From Streptomyces sp. R302 (GTDB lineage: Bacteria; Actinomycetota; Actinomycetes; Streptomycetales; Streptomycetaceae): DNA of 64,000 nt. Of the stretch, positions 17,365 to 25,391 are shown piece after piece; the first letter of the stretch is position 1, and every line of letters starts with the position of its first letter. The stretch is from positions 1-64,000 of the forward strand of contig NZ_JABBGE010000006.1 of NCBI RefSeq assembly GCF_012927245.1, in the 5' to 3' direction. The notes beneath the pieces were generated by a model. The model worked only from the letters and a program-made list of their open reading frames with translations, was not told the DNA's origin and ran no database searches. The translations under genes and the position numbers were made by a program.

Positions 17365-18492
17365 TCAGGGGCCCGGGGCGCAGAGCACCTCGACGCGCTG
17401 GACGAGGTTGTTGGCGAAGCCGCCGCGGTTCCAGGGTGCGGCGAGGGGCTGGACGCGGCCGGTGGCGTCGGTGGCGCGGACGGTGAGGTGGCGCAGGCCC
17501 GGGGTGGCGTTCCAGGTGGTGTGCCAGGCGGCCCAGGCCCAGGGGTGGGCGGGGTCGTGGGCGACCTCGGCGTCGGTCCAGGCGGCGCCGCCGTCCTCGC
17601 TGACCTGGACGCGGGTGACGGGGCCGTGGCCGGACCAGGCGCGGCCGGTGAGGGGGACGGGCCCGGGGCGGACGACGCGGGCGCGGGAGAGGAAGTCGGG
17701 GAAGCCGGGCGGGGCCATGAGGGCGCGGGGTGCGATGAGGGTGACGGGTTCGCCCGGCTCGTCGGGTTCCTGGCGGAGCCGGTAGGCGGCCGTCTGCTGG
17801 AAGCCGGTGTAGGGGGTGGCGGTGAGGGTGATGTCGCGGAGCCACTTCACGTGGGCCATGCCGTACCAGCCGGGGACGACGAGCCGGAGCGGGCTGCCGT
17901 GCTGGGGCGGCAGCGGGGCGCCGTTCATGGCGTAGGCGACGAGGACGTCGCGGGCGGGGTCGGCGGCGGTGGCGAGCGGCAGGGAGCGGCGGTAGTCCTG
18001 CTCGACGCCGCGTTCGACGCCGTGGTCGGCGCCGGTGAAGACGGCCTCGGCGGCGTCCTCGGCGGGGCCTGCCTCGGCGAGGAGGGCGGCGAGGGGGACG
18101 CCGGTCCAGTCTGCGGTGCCGACGGCCTCGACGAGCCAGGGCTGGCTGACGGGGCGGGGGCTGAGCCGGGCGCGGCCGTTCCCGGCGCACTCCAGGGTGA
18201 CGCGGCGGGTGGTGGCGGGGCGGGCGCGGAGGGCGTCGAGGTCCAGGTCGAGCGGGCGGAGGACCCGGCCGCCGAGGGTGAGCCGCCAGTCGTCGGGGGC
18301 GGTGGCGGGGATGTCGTAGTGGACGAGGACATAGTGGAGGCCGGGCGGGGTGACGTCGTACCGGAGGGCTTCCAGCGGGAGTCCGTGGTTGCGGGTGGCG
18401 AGGGCCAGTTCCTGCGGGGTGAGGCCCTCGTCGGGTCCGGCGAGGCGTGCCGGTCCGCTGACGGCACCGAGGTCGCCCGGCGTGCGGTCCAT
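17365..18492 (-). CDS. Sulfite-oxidase-like molybdopterin enzyme
   Basis: 375 residues. The molybdenum-pterin domain covers about 20-230, with the Mo-ligating cysteine at 102 in TLECAGNGR and the motif GWYGMAHVKWL; residues about 255-370 are the Mo-co dimerisation Ig-like domain (RVQVSEDGGAAWTDAEV). No Tat signal or haem domain is seen, so it is probably cytoplasmic. It likely oxidises sulfite or a related S/N-oxide. The molybdate operon at 53.5-56.9 kb could supply its cofactor metal. Confidence 0.83.
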   Translation of the reverse strand: MDRTPGDLGAVSGPARLAGPDEGLTPQELALATRNHGLPLEALRYDVTPPGLHYVLVHYDIPATAPDDWRLTLGGRVLRPLDLDLDALRARPATTRRVTLECAGNGRARLSPRPVSQPWLVEAVGTADWTGVPLAALLAEAGPAEDAAEAVFTGADHGVERGVEQDYRRSLPLATAADPARDVLVAYAMNGAPLPPQHGSPLRLVVPGWYGMAHVKWLRDITLTATPYTGFQQTAAYRLRQEPDEPGEPVTLIAPRALMAPPGFPDFLSRARVVRPGPVPLTGRAWSGHGPVTRVQVSEDGGAAWTDAEVAHDPAHPWAWAAWHTTWNATPGLRHLTVRATDATGRVQPLAAPWNRGGFANNLVQRVEVLCAPGP

Positions 18493-18536
18493 GTCCTCAT
18501 GGTGCGCCGTGCGGGGCGGGTCCGCCCGGTGGGCGG

Positions 18537-20624
18537 TCAGGTCGTGCGGAGGGCGCGGTCGAGGCCTGCCTGGGGGCGGTCGGTGAGGGCGCGGAGGAAG
18601 ATCTCCTCGTAGGCGGGTTCGCCGAAGGCGGCGCGGACGCCGGCGGTGTGGTGGGCGTGGAGGGCACGCAGGCCGGGGAGGCCGCGGCGGGGCTGGCCGG
18701 TGGCCCGCCAGTGGGCCTCGCCGGTGCCGGAGACGTCGGCGGCGCGTTCGCCGTCGCCGGCGGCGGCGTGGGCGGTGGCGAGGACGTCGAGGCCGAGGGC
18801 GGTGGCGAGGCCGGCGCCGAGGGCGCGGGTGCCGGCGAGCATGGCGCGGGCGTGGTCGGCGGCGGTGGCGGGGTCGCCTTCGAGGAGGCCGGCGAGGGCG
18901 AGCTGGTACTCCAGGGCGGTGCGGGTCCAGTGCTCGTCGAGGGTGTCGCAGAGGGCGCGCAGGGCGAGGGCGTCGGTGCGGGCCTCGGCGAGGCGGCCGA
19001 GGCCGGTGAGGGCGAAGACGCGGACGAGCCGGCAGCGGAGGGTGGCGGCGGAGCCGGCGGTGCTGCCGTGCGCCGAGCCGAGGACCTGGTCGACGACGAC
19101 GAGGGCGGCGCGGGCGCGGCCGGTGGTGAGGGCGAGGAGGCCGGCGAGGGCGGCGGCGTCGAGGGTGAGCTCGCCGGGGCCGTACGGCTCCGAGGGCGCC
19201 CAGGGGCGTTCGGGCGGGTGCTCGGTGTGGCGGGCTTCGCGGGCGCAGCGTTCGCCGGCGTCCTGGGCGGGGCCGAGGTCGCCCTGGAGGACGAGGGTGA
19301 AGCCGAGGGCCCACAGGGCGCGGGTGCGGGCGCGGCCGCGTGCCTCGCTGAGCCGGAGGGCCTGTTCGAGGCCGGCGCGGGCTTCGCGGAGTCGGCCTCG
19401 GCAGGACCAGGCGAAGGCGACGGAGCCGATGAGGTCGAGGGCGGCGTCGGGGTCGGTGCGCAGGAGGTGGTCGAGGGCGGTGCGCAGGTCGGTGTGGTGG
19501 GTGTCGACGGCGTGGTGCCAGGGGAGCTGGCGGGGGCCGTGCCAGGCGGTACGGCCCTGGGCGGCGAGGGCGCCGAAGTGGGCGGCGTGCCGGTCGGCGA
19601 CGGTGCCGGTCTCGCCGAGCCGGTCGAGCCAGCCGGCGCCGTAGGCGCGGATGGTGTCGAGGAGGCGGTGGCGGCCCGCGCCGTCGGCGGGGCGGACGAC
19701 GGAGGCGCGGACGAGGCCGGCGAGGGCGGTGGGGAGGGTGTCGGGGGTGAGGGGGCCGCCGGTGCAGACGGCGGTGGCGGTGGCGAGGTCGAAGGGGCCG
19801 CGGAAGACGGAGAGGCGGGCCCAGAGGAGCCGTTCGAGGGGGTCGGCGAGTTCGTGGCTCCAGCCGATGGCGGCGCGCAGGGTGCGGTGGCGGGCGGGCC
19901 AGACGCGTCCGGGGTGGGCGAGGAGGTCGAAGCGGGCCCCGTGGGGTGCGGTGAGGCGGCTGCCGAGCTGGTCGCGGACGGCTTCGGCGCCCTGGAGCCG
20001 GATCTGGGCGGCGGCGAGCTCCAGGGCGAGGGGTATGCCTTCGAGGCGGACGCAGATCTCCGCGGCGGGTCCGGCGGGGAGTTCCTCGCCGGTGGCGGTG
20101 GTCAGGAGGGCGAGGGCGTCGTCGCCGGCGGGCGGCAGCGGGTCGAGGAGGACGGTGTGCTCGCCGGTGACGCCGAGGGGGCGGCGGGAGGTGGCGAGGA
20201 CGGTGAGGCCGGGGGCGGCGTCGAGGAGTTCGCCGACGAGCCGGCCGCAGGCGTCGGCGAGGTGGTCGCAGCAGTCGAGGACGAGGAGGAGGCGGGATTC
20301 GGCGAGCCGTCGGCGGAGGGCGCCGGTGTCGGTGCCGGGGGTGTGGTCGGCGAGGTCGACGGAGTCGGAGACGAGGGCGACGAGGAGGCGTTCGCCGTCG
20401 AGCTGTCCGAGGTCGGTCCACCAGGCGCCGTCCGGGTGGCGGTGGCGCACGCGGTGGGCGGCGCGCAGCGCGAGCCGGGTCTTGCCGACGCCGCCGACGC
20501 CGGTCACGGTGACGAGGCGGTGCTCCGCCAACGCGGCGGTGATGCGCGTCAGTTCCGTGCGGCGGCCTGTGAAACCCGGGTTCTCGTCCGGTAGATGTCC
20601 ACGCACGGGAGCAGTGTCCCTCAT
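18537..20624 (-). CDS. AfsR/NB-ARC-like ATPase regulator lacking a DNA-binding domain
   Basis: 695 residues. The start region GFTGRRTEL and P-loop GVGGVGKT (42-49), Walker B LLLVLDCCDHL and LEGIPLALELAAAQI mark the ATPase of LuxR/AfsR-type regulators; residues about 380-690 look like TPR helices. The usual BTAD or LuxR HTH is absent at both ends, the protein stopping soon after EPAYEEIFLRAL. It may act by protein contact or have lost its HTH. An inverted repeat sits just upstream of the start. Confidence 0.75.
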   Translation of the reverse strand: MRDTAPVRGHLPDENPGFTGRRTELTRITAALAEHRLVTVTGVGGVGKTRLALRAAHRVRHRHPDGAWWTDLGQLDGERLLVALVSDSVDLADHTPGTDTGALRRRLAESRLLLVLDCCDHLADACGRLVGELLDAAPGLTVLATSRRPLGVTGEHTVLLDPLPPAGDDALALLTTATGEELPAGPAAEICVRLEGIPLALELAAAQIRLQGAEAVRDQLGSRLTAPHGARFDLLAHPGRVWPARHRTLRAAIGWSHELADPLERLLWARLSVFRGPFDLATATAVCTGGPLTPDTLPTALAGLVRASVVRPADGAGRHRLLDTIRAYGAGWLDRLGETGTVADRHAAHFGALAAQGRTAWHGPRQLPWHHAVDTHHTDLRTALDHLLRTDPDAALDLIGSVAFAWSCRGRLREARAGLEQALRLSEARGRARTRALWALGFTLVLQGDLGPAQDAGERCAREARHTEHPPERPWAPSEPYGPGELTLDAAALAGLLALTTGRARAALVVVDQVLGSAHGSTAGSAATLRCRLVRVFALTGLGRLAEARTDALALRALCDTLDEHWTRTALEYQLALAGLLEGDPATAADHARAMLAGTRALGAGLATALGLDVLATAHAAAGDGERAADVSGTGEAHWRATGQPRRGLPGLRALHAHHTAGVRAAFGEPAYEEIFLRALTDRPQAGLDRALRTT

Positions 20625-20641
20625 GTCCGGCCCGAATGCTC

Positions 20642-20663
20642 CCGTGACGTCGGTTCGTCACGG
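20642..20663. promoter_or_regulatory. Inverted repeat before the ATPase gene / after the glu operon
   Basis: CCGTGACG-TCGGTT-CGTCACGG is a perfect 8-base stem with a 6-base loop, 18 bases upstream of the AfsR-like gene and downstream of the glu operon on the same strand. It may terminate the glu transcript or serve as an operator for the ATPase gene. Confidence 0.4.
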
Positions 20664-20677
20664 ATCGGGAGGCGGGG

Positions 20678-20794
20678 TCAGCAGGCGTCGCGGGCCGCGT
20701 CCTCGAACTCCTCCCGGGTCGACTCGCGGTCCAGGGTCAGGACGCTGTGCCGTGTCGGGCGCGGTGTCGCACGCCCGGGTGGCGGCGGGCCCAC
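20678..20794 (-). CDS. Possible 38-residue small protein
   Basis: A short GTG-initiated reading frame begins eight bases after the gluD stop and ends LTLDRESTREEFEDAARDAC. Codon third positions are G/C-rich and the C-terminal half looks like a real charged helix, but no ribosome site precedes it and the N-terminal half is Pro/Arg-rich. It could be a true small protein, the remnant of a longer gene, or chance. Confidence 0.25.
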   Translation of the reverse strand: MGPPPPGRATPRPTRHSVLTLDRESTREEFEDAARDAC

Positions 20795-20801
20795 GGTGTG
20801 G

Positions 20802-21779
20802 TCACGGCTTGGGGCCGGTGGGTTCTCCGGGTGTGGCGAGGTCCTCGACGGCTTCGGCGGTGACGACGGCTCCGGTGGTGCGCTTGCCTCGGCGCAGGCG
20901 GCGTTCGAGCCAGGAGGCGAAGGTGGTGAGGGCGACGTTGAGGAGGACGAAGAGGACGGCGACGACGGTGAAGCAGGCGATGGTGTTGGCGCCGTAGTTG
21001 GCGCTCAGGGGGCGGACGGAGGCGAGGAGTTCGGCGAAGCCGAGCATGGCGCCGCCGAGGGCGGTGTCCTTGACGATGACGACGAGCTGGCTGACGAGGG
21101 CGGGCAGCATGGCGGTGACGGACTGGGGCAGGAGGACGTACGCCATGGTCTGGCCCTTGCGCATGCCGATGGCCTTGGCCGCGTCGGTCTGGCCGGCGGG
21201 GAGGGCGAGGATGCCGGCGCGGACGACTTCGGCGAGGACGGAGGCGTTGTAGAGGACGAGTCCGGTGACGACCGCGTACAGGGGGCGGGTCTCGGGGCTG
21301 ATGTCGGTGAACTCGGCGTAGGCGGCGTTGGCGAAGAGCATCAGGATGAGGACGGGGATCGCGCGGAAGAACTCGACGACGGTGCCGGCGACGCCGCGGA
21401 CGGCGCGGTGGTCGGAGAGGCGGGCGATGCCGAGGAAGGCGCCGAGCGGCAGGGCGAGGACCATGGCGAGGGCGGCGGCGATGACGGTGTTCTTCAGGGC
21501 GGGCAGCAGATACGTCTCCCAGACGCGGCCGTCGGTGAAGAACGGCTCCCATTTCTCCGCCTCCAGCTGGTTCTTGGCGTCGAGTCCGGCGATCACCCAC
21601 CAGACGACGGCGGCGAGGGCGGCGAGGAAGAGCAGCGTCCAGAGGAGGTTGCGGCGGCGGGCGCGGGGGCCGGGGACGTCGTAGAGGACGGTGGCGGATT
21701 CGTCCTTCGCCTTCGTCCGGGGCCTGGAGGCGGGCTTGGCGGGCTTGGCGGGCTTGGCGGGCTTGGAGGCGCGCTTCAC
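20802..21779 (-). CDS. gluD: Glutamate ABC transporter permease GluD
   Basis: 325-residue His/Glu/Gln/Arg-type permease. It has about five membrane helices and the EAA loop DAAKAIGMRKGQTMAYVLLPQS. The GTG at 21779 overlaps the gluC stop as GTGA. The N-terminus carries four tandem AKP/KPA units encoded by a repeated ttggcgggc nonamer, which is probably a variable, unstructured cytoplasmic tail. Confidence 0.85.
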   Translation of the reverse strand: MKRASKPAKPAKPAKPASRPRTKAKDESATVLYDVPGPRARRRNLLWTLLFLAALAAVVWWVIAGLDAKNQLEAEKWEPFFTDGRVWETYLLPALKNTVIAAALAMVLALPLGAFLGIARLSDHRAVRGVAGTVVEFFRAIPVLILMLFANAAYAEFTDISPETRPLYAVVTGLVLYNASVLAEVVRAGILALPAGQTDAAKAIGMRKGQTMAYVLLPQSVTAMLPALVSQLVVIVKDTALGGAMLGFAELLASVRPLSANYGANTIACFTVVAVLFVLLNVALTTFASWLERRLRRGKRTTGAVVTAEAVEDLATPGEPTGPKP

Positions 21780-22441
21780 CGTTTGACCGCGACTTTCTTC
21801 GCGAGCCGGCCGAGGAGGAGGCCGGTGGGCAGGGTGAGGCAGATGAAGCCGAAGGCGAAGATCGCCGAGATGAGGATCAGCTGGGCCTCGTTCTCGATCA
21901 TCTCCCGCATGAGCAGGGCGGCTTCGGCGACGCCGATCGCGGCGGCGACGGTGGTGTTCTTGGTGAGCGCGATGAGGACGTTGGTGAGCGGGCCGACGAC
22001 CGACCGGAACGCCTGCGGAAGCACGATGATCCGGAGGATCTGGGGGAAGCTGAGGCCGATCGCCCGGGCGGCCTCGACCTGGCCGAGGGGGACGGTGTTG
22101 ATGCCGGAGCGCAGCGCCTCGCAGACGAAGGCGCTGGTGTAGGCGGTGAGGCCGAGGACCGCGAGCCGGAAGTTGATGGTGGTGAAGCGGTCGGCGCCGA
22201 GGCTGATCCCGAGGGTCTGGAAGAGGCCGAGGGAGGTGAACACGATGATGACGGTGAGGGGGATGTTGCGGACGATGGTGACGTAGGCGGTGCCGAAGCC
22301 CCGCATGAGGGGGACGGGGCCGACGCGCATGGCGGCGAGCAGCGTCCCCCAGACGAGGGAGCCCAGGGCGGACCAGAAGGTGAGCTGGACGGTCACCCAG
22401 AAGGCACCCAGGAGGTCGTAGCCTTCGAGGAAGTCGAACAC
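21776..22441 (-). CDS. gluC: Glutamate ABC transporter permease GluC
   Basis: 221 residues, polar amino-acid permease. ALRSGINTVPLGQVEAARAIGLSFPQILRIIVLPQ is the EAA loop that docks the ATPase. The start is a GTG at 22441, eleven bases after the gluB stop. It pairs with GluD to form the channel. Confidence 0.87.
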   Translation of the reverse strand: MFDFLEGYDLLGAFWVTVQLTFWSALGSLVWGTLLAAMRVGPVPLMRGFGTAYVTIVRNIPLTVIIVFTSLGLFQTLGISLGADRFTTINFRLAVLGLTAYTSAFVCEALRSGINTVPLGQVEAARAIGLSFPQILRIIVLPQAFRSVVGPLTNVLIALTKNTTVAAAIGVAEAALLMREMIENEAQLILISAIFAFGFICLTLPTGLLLGRLAKKVAVKR

Positions 22442-22451
22442 GGCGGCCGGC

Positions 22452-23294
22452 CTACTCGACGATCACGCCGATCTTCGGGGCCGGTTCGTTCTGGTAGTTC
22501 GCCGGACCGAAGTTCTTCTCGACGGCCTCGTCCCAGGAGCCGTCCTCGACCATCTTCTCCAGAGCGGTGTTGATCTCGCCCTTGAGGTCGCTGCCCTTCT
22601 GGACGCCGATGCCGTAGTTCTCGTTGCTCAGCTCGAAGCCGCCGAGCTTGAACTTGCCCTTGAACCCCTCCTGGGCGGCGTAGCCGGCGAGGATCGAGTC
22701 GTCGGTGGTGAGGGCGTCGATGACGCCGTTCTCCAGGCCGGTCAGGCACTCGGAGTAGCCGCCGTACTCCTGGAGCTGGGCGTCGGGGGCGATCTCCTCC
22801 TTGACGTTCTGCGCGGAGGTGGAGCCGGTGACGGAGCAGAGCCGCTTGTCGTTCAGGTCGGACGGCTGCTTGATGGAGTCGTCGTCGGCGCGGATCAGGA
22901 CGTCCTGGTGGGCGAGGAGGTAGGGGCCGGCGAAGTCGACCTTCTCGGCGCGCTCGTCGTTGATCGAGTAGGAGGCGGCGATGAAGTCGACGTCGCCGCG
23001 CTGGAGCATGGTCTCGCGGTCGGCGCTCTTCGCCTCCTTCCAGACGATCTGGTCGGGCTCGTGGCCGAGTTGCTTCGCGATGTAGGTGGCCACGTCGACG
23101 TCGAAGCCGGTGTAGGTGCCGTCCGGGGTCTTCAGGCCGATGCCCGGCTGGTCGAACTTGATGCCGATGGTGATCTGATCGTCGTCGTCGTGGTCCGCCG
23201 GTACGGCTCCCTGGGCGACCGAGGCGGTGCCGAGGGCGAGGACGACGGCCGTCGCGGAGGCGACGAGGGTCCGGGTGGTCCTGAGCGGGTTCAT
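22452..23294 (-). CDS. gluB: Glutamate-binding protein GluB, Sec-secreted form
   Basis: 280-residue family 3 solute-binding protein (IGIKFDQPGIGLKTPDGTYTGFDVDVATYIAK, then DFIAASYSINDERAEKVDFAGPY). Residues 1-30 are a Sec signal. There is no cysteine at the expected lipidation point; cleavage is probably after AQG or QGA. Gram-positive binding proteins normally carry a lipid anchor, so retention at the membrane is unexplained. The ATG has GGGGTGA upstream. It delivers glutamate (or a related acidic amino acid) to GluCD. Confidence 0.85.
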   Translation of the reverse strand: MNPLRTTRTLVASATAVVLALGTASVAQGAVPADHDDDDQITIGIKFDQPGIGLKTPDGTYTGFDVDVATYIAKQLGHEPDQIVWKEAKSADRETMLQRGDVDFIAASYSINDERAEKVDFAGPYLLAHQDVLIRADDDSIKQPSDLNDKRLCSVTGSTSAQNVKEEIAPDAQLQEYGGYSECLTGLENGVIDALTTDDSILAGYAAQEGFKGKFKLGGFELSNENYGIGVQKGSDLKGEINTALEKMVEDGSWDEAVEKNFGPANYQNEPAPKIGVIVE

Positions 23295-23313
23295 GTGATC
23301 ACCCCGTGGGGGC

Positions 23314-24102
23314 TCAGTGGTGGAGGATCTTGGAGAGGAAGTCGCGGGCGCGGGCGCTGCGCGGGTTGCCGAAGAACTCCTCGGGGGTGGCCTCCTCGAC
23401 GATCCGCCCGTCGGACATGAAGACGACGCGGTTGGCGGCGGAGCGGGCGAAGCCCATCTCGTGGGTCACGACGACCATGGTCATCCCGTCCCGGGCGAGC
23501 TGCCGCATGACCTCCAGGACCTCGTTGATCATCTCCGGGTCGAGGGCGGAGGTCGGCTCGTCGAAGAGCATCACCTTCGGGTCCATCGCGAGGGCCCGGG
23601 CGATGGCGACCCGCTGCTGCTGGCCGCCGGAGAGCTGAGCCGGGTACTTCGCGGCCTGCGCGGCGACGCCGACGCGGTCGAGGAGCGAACGGGCCCTCTC
23701 CTCCGCGGCCTTCCGGTCCTTCTTGCGGACCTTGATCTGTCCCAGGGTGACGTTGTCCAGGACGGTCTTGTGGGCGAAGAGGTTGAACGACTGGAAGACC
23801 ATGCCGACGTCGGCCCGGAGGCGGGCGAGTTCCCTGCCCTCTGCGGGCAGCGGCCGGCCGTCGACCCGGATCTCGCCGCTGTCGATGGTCTCCAGGCGGT
23901 TGATCGCGCGGCAGAGGGTGGACTTCCCCGAGCCGGACGGGCCGATGACGACGACGACCTCGCCGCGCCGGATGGTGAGGTCGATGGACTGGAGGACGTG
24001 CAGCGTCCCGAAGTACTTGTCGACCCCGCGCAGCACGACGAGCGCGTCGCCGTCGCCCGCGACGGGGTCGTGCTCGGTGACGGGGACCTCCGGGACGGGC
24101 AT
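23314..24102 (-). CDS. gluA: Glutamate ABC transporter ATP-binding protein GluA
   Basis: 262 residues. Walker [10 protein letters not shown] (54-62), signature LSGGQQQR, Walker [15 protein letters not shown], and the H-loop VVTHEMGFA. The ATG at 24102 follows GGAGGG. About 20 residues precede the usual start of this family ([12 protein letters not shown]). First gene of the gluABCD operon, order A-B-C-D as in Corynebacterium and Streptomyces. Confidence 0.9.
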   Translation of the reverse strand: MPVPEVPVTEHDPVAGDGDALVVLRGVDKYFGTLHVLQSIDLTIRRGEVVVVIGPSGSGKSTLCRAINRLETIDSGEIRVDGRPLPAEGRELARLRADVGMVFQSFNLFAHKTVLDNVTLGQIKVRKKDRKAAEERARSLLDRVGVAAQAAKYPAQLSGGQQQRVAIARALAMDPKVMLFDEPTSALDPEMINEVLEVMRQLARDGMTMVVVTHEMGFARSAANRVVFMSDGRIVEEATPEEFFGNPRSARARDFLSKILHH

Positions 24103-24195
24103 GTCACCCTCCTGTCGCCCTCCTGGCTCACGCCCCCTCGTGCCGCTTCCTCCTCGGTCTCATGCTCCGCCTCCCCGGGTGCCGGCGCACGCCGG

Positions 24196-24229
24196 GACGG
24201 GTGGGGGACCCCGGCGGCGTCTGCCGCCG
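24196..24229. repeat. Palindromic intergenic repeat upstream of gluA
   Basis: CCGGCGGC-GTCT-GCCGCCGG is a perfect hairpin flanked by GGTGGGGGACCCC, related to the palindromic element in the SIS gene. It lies between the divergent gluA and cNMP-domain genes and could influence both transcripts. Confidence 0.4.
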
Positions 24230-24322
24230 GTGGGGTGAGCCCGCGCCCGCGCCGCCTGCGTTCCGGGCGCGGTGGGCGGAGACTGGGAATCGGAGGCGTA
24301 CGCGCGAGGAGGAGGGCCCGTC

Positions 24323-24781
24323 ATGAGGAGTGCCGCACCCAAGGTCGGTTCGCTGCCGGCGGAGCACCGCGAGCGGCTGATGGCCTTCGCCGAGGACGTC
24401 TACTTCGATTCCGGTGACCGGCTCTTCGAGGAGCAGCGGCACGCGGACCGGTTCTGGATCGTGAAGACGGGCGCGGTGAATCTGGACGCCAAGGTGCCGG
24501 GGCGGGGGGCGCCGGTGATCGAGACGCTGCGCCACGGCGAGCTGGTGGGCCTGTCCTGGCTGTTCCCGCCGTATCTGTGCCAGTCGGGGGCGGAGGCGAT
24601 GACCCCCGTCAGGGCGTACGAGTTCGACGCGACGGCGGTACGGGCGATGTGCCACACGGACGTGGAGTTCGGGTCGGCGGTCTACTACTGGGTCGGGTCG
24701 ATCCTGGCGCACCGGCTCCAGGTGACGCGGGTGCGGCTGCTCGACCTGTACGCGCCGCACGGCAGCGGCATCATGGCCTGA
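24323..24781 (+). CDS. Stand-alone cyclic-nucleotide-binding-domain protein
   Basis: 152 residues, essentially one cNMP-binding (CRP N-terminal) beta-roll: YFDSGDRLFEEQRHADRFWIVKTGAVNLD, ETLRHGELVGLSWLFPPY, and the following helix. No HTH domain is present. The Arg/Glu phosphate-binding cassette of CRP is not conserved (GELVGLSWLFPP), so cAMP binding is doubtful. GGAGGAGGG precedes the ATG at 24323. Confidence 0.78.
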   Translation: MRSAAPKVGSLPAEHRERLMAFAEDVYFDSGDRLFEEQRHADRFWIVKTGAVNLDAKVPGRGAPVIETLRHGELVGLSWLFPPYLCQSGAEAMTPVRAYEFDATAVRAMCHTDVEFGSAVYYWVGSILAHRLQVTRVRLLDLYAPHGSGIMA

Positions 24782-24928
24782 CGCGCAGACGCGCTGACGC
24801 GCTGACGCGCCCCGCGCGCGGGCGTCGGCCTCTCGCCGCGCACGTGCGTCGGCCTCTCGGGGCGCGGGCCGTACGGTCCGGGCGGCCTTCCCGCCGTACC
24901 GCTCCGCCGCCGACGTCAGGAGCACCGC

Positions 24929-25205
24929 ATGGCCCCGCCCGCCGGGCGGACGCTCACGCCGGCCGGAGCCGAGATCCTGCTGGTGCGGCGGGCCGGTCCG
25001 GGCGCGCTCGCCACGGGCGAGGTCCGGTACGTGGTGCCGCTGACGACGGCCGGCTGCGGCCTGCTGGTCCTGGGCGATCCGCGCGCCGACGGCGGCTGTA
25101 CGGAACCGTCGGCGTGCTCGCCTCGCTCGCCTGGGCGGGGCGCTGGCGCTGGGCTGGAGAGAGGGAGGACGGGCCGCGGGACGGTCGGCGGGCCGGGCGG
25201 AGTGA
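24929..25205 (+). pseudogene. Decayed small membrane protein (two frameshifts)
   Basis: A good start (AGGAGC before ATG 24929) opens MAPPAGRTLTPAGAEILLVR, and the frame stays protein-like until about 25088. There the coding signal jumps by one base to a frame reading RLYGTVGVLASLAWAG, and by another at about 25139 to ALALGWREGGRAAGRSAGRAE and a stop at 25203-25205. Restoring one base at each place gives a smooth ~92-residue protein with two membrane helices. It is either a pseudogene or two single-base losses in the assembly. No function is recognised. Confidence 0.4.
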
Positions 25206-25307
25206 TCTTCGCCGCACCGGGAGTGCGGGGCCTTCCCGGCCGGCTACTCGGCGGTACGGTGACGGCACCCGGCGGCGTGACCCGGCGTACCCGGCCAGTG
25301 CCTGTCC

Positions 25308-25346
25308 GATCATTCGCGTCGGATCAGTCGGATCATTCGCGTCGGA
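25308..25346. repeat. Direct repeat pair flanked by an inverted repeat
   Basis: GATCATTCGCGTCGGA occurs at 25308-25323 and again at 25331-25346. The block is bordered by GCCTGTC (about 25300) and GACAGGC (about 25366), so the whole 75-base stretch could fold or be a relic of a small element. It lies just upstream of the carboxyltransferase start. Confidence 0.45.
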
Positions 25347-25391
25347 CCCGGCGGGAATCGTCAGACAGGCCCTACGGGCGGGAGGCCCCCG

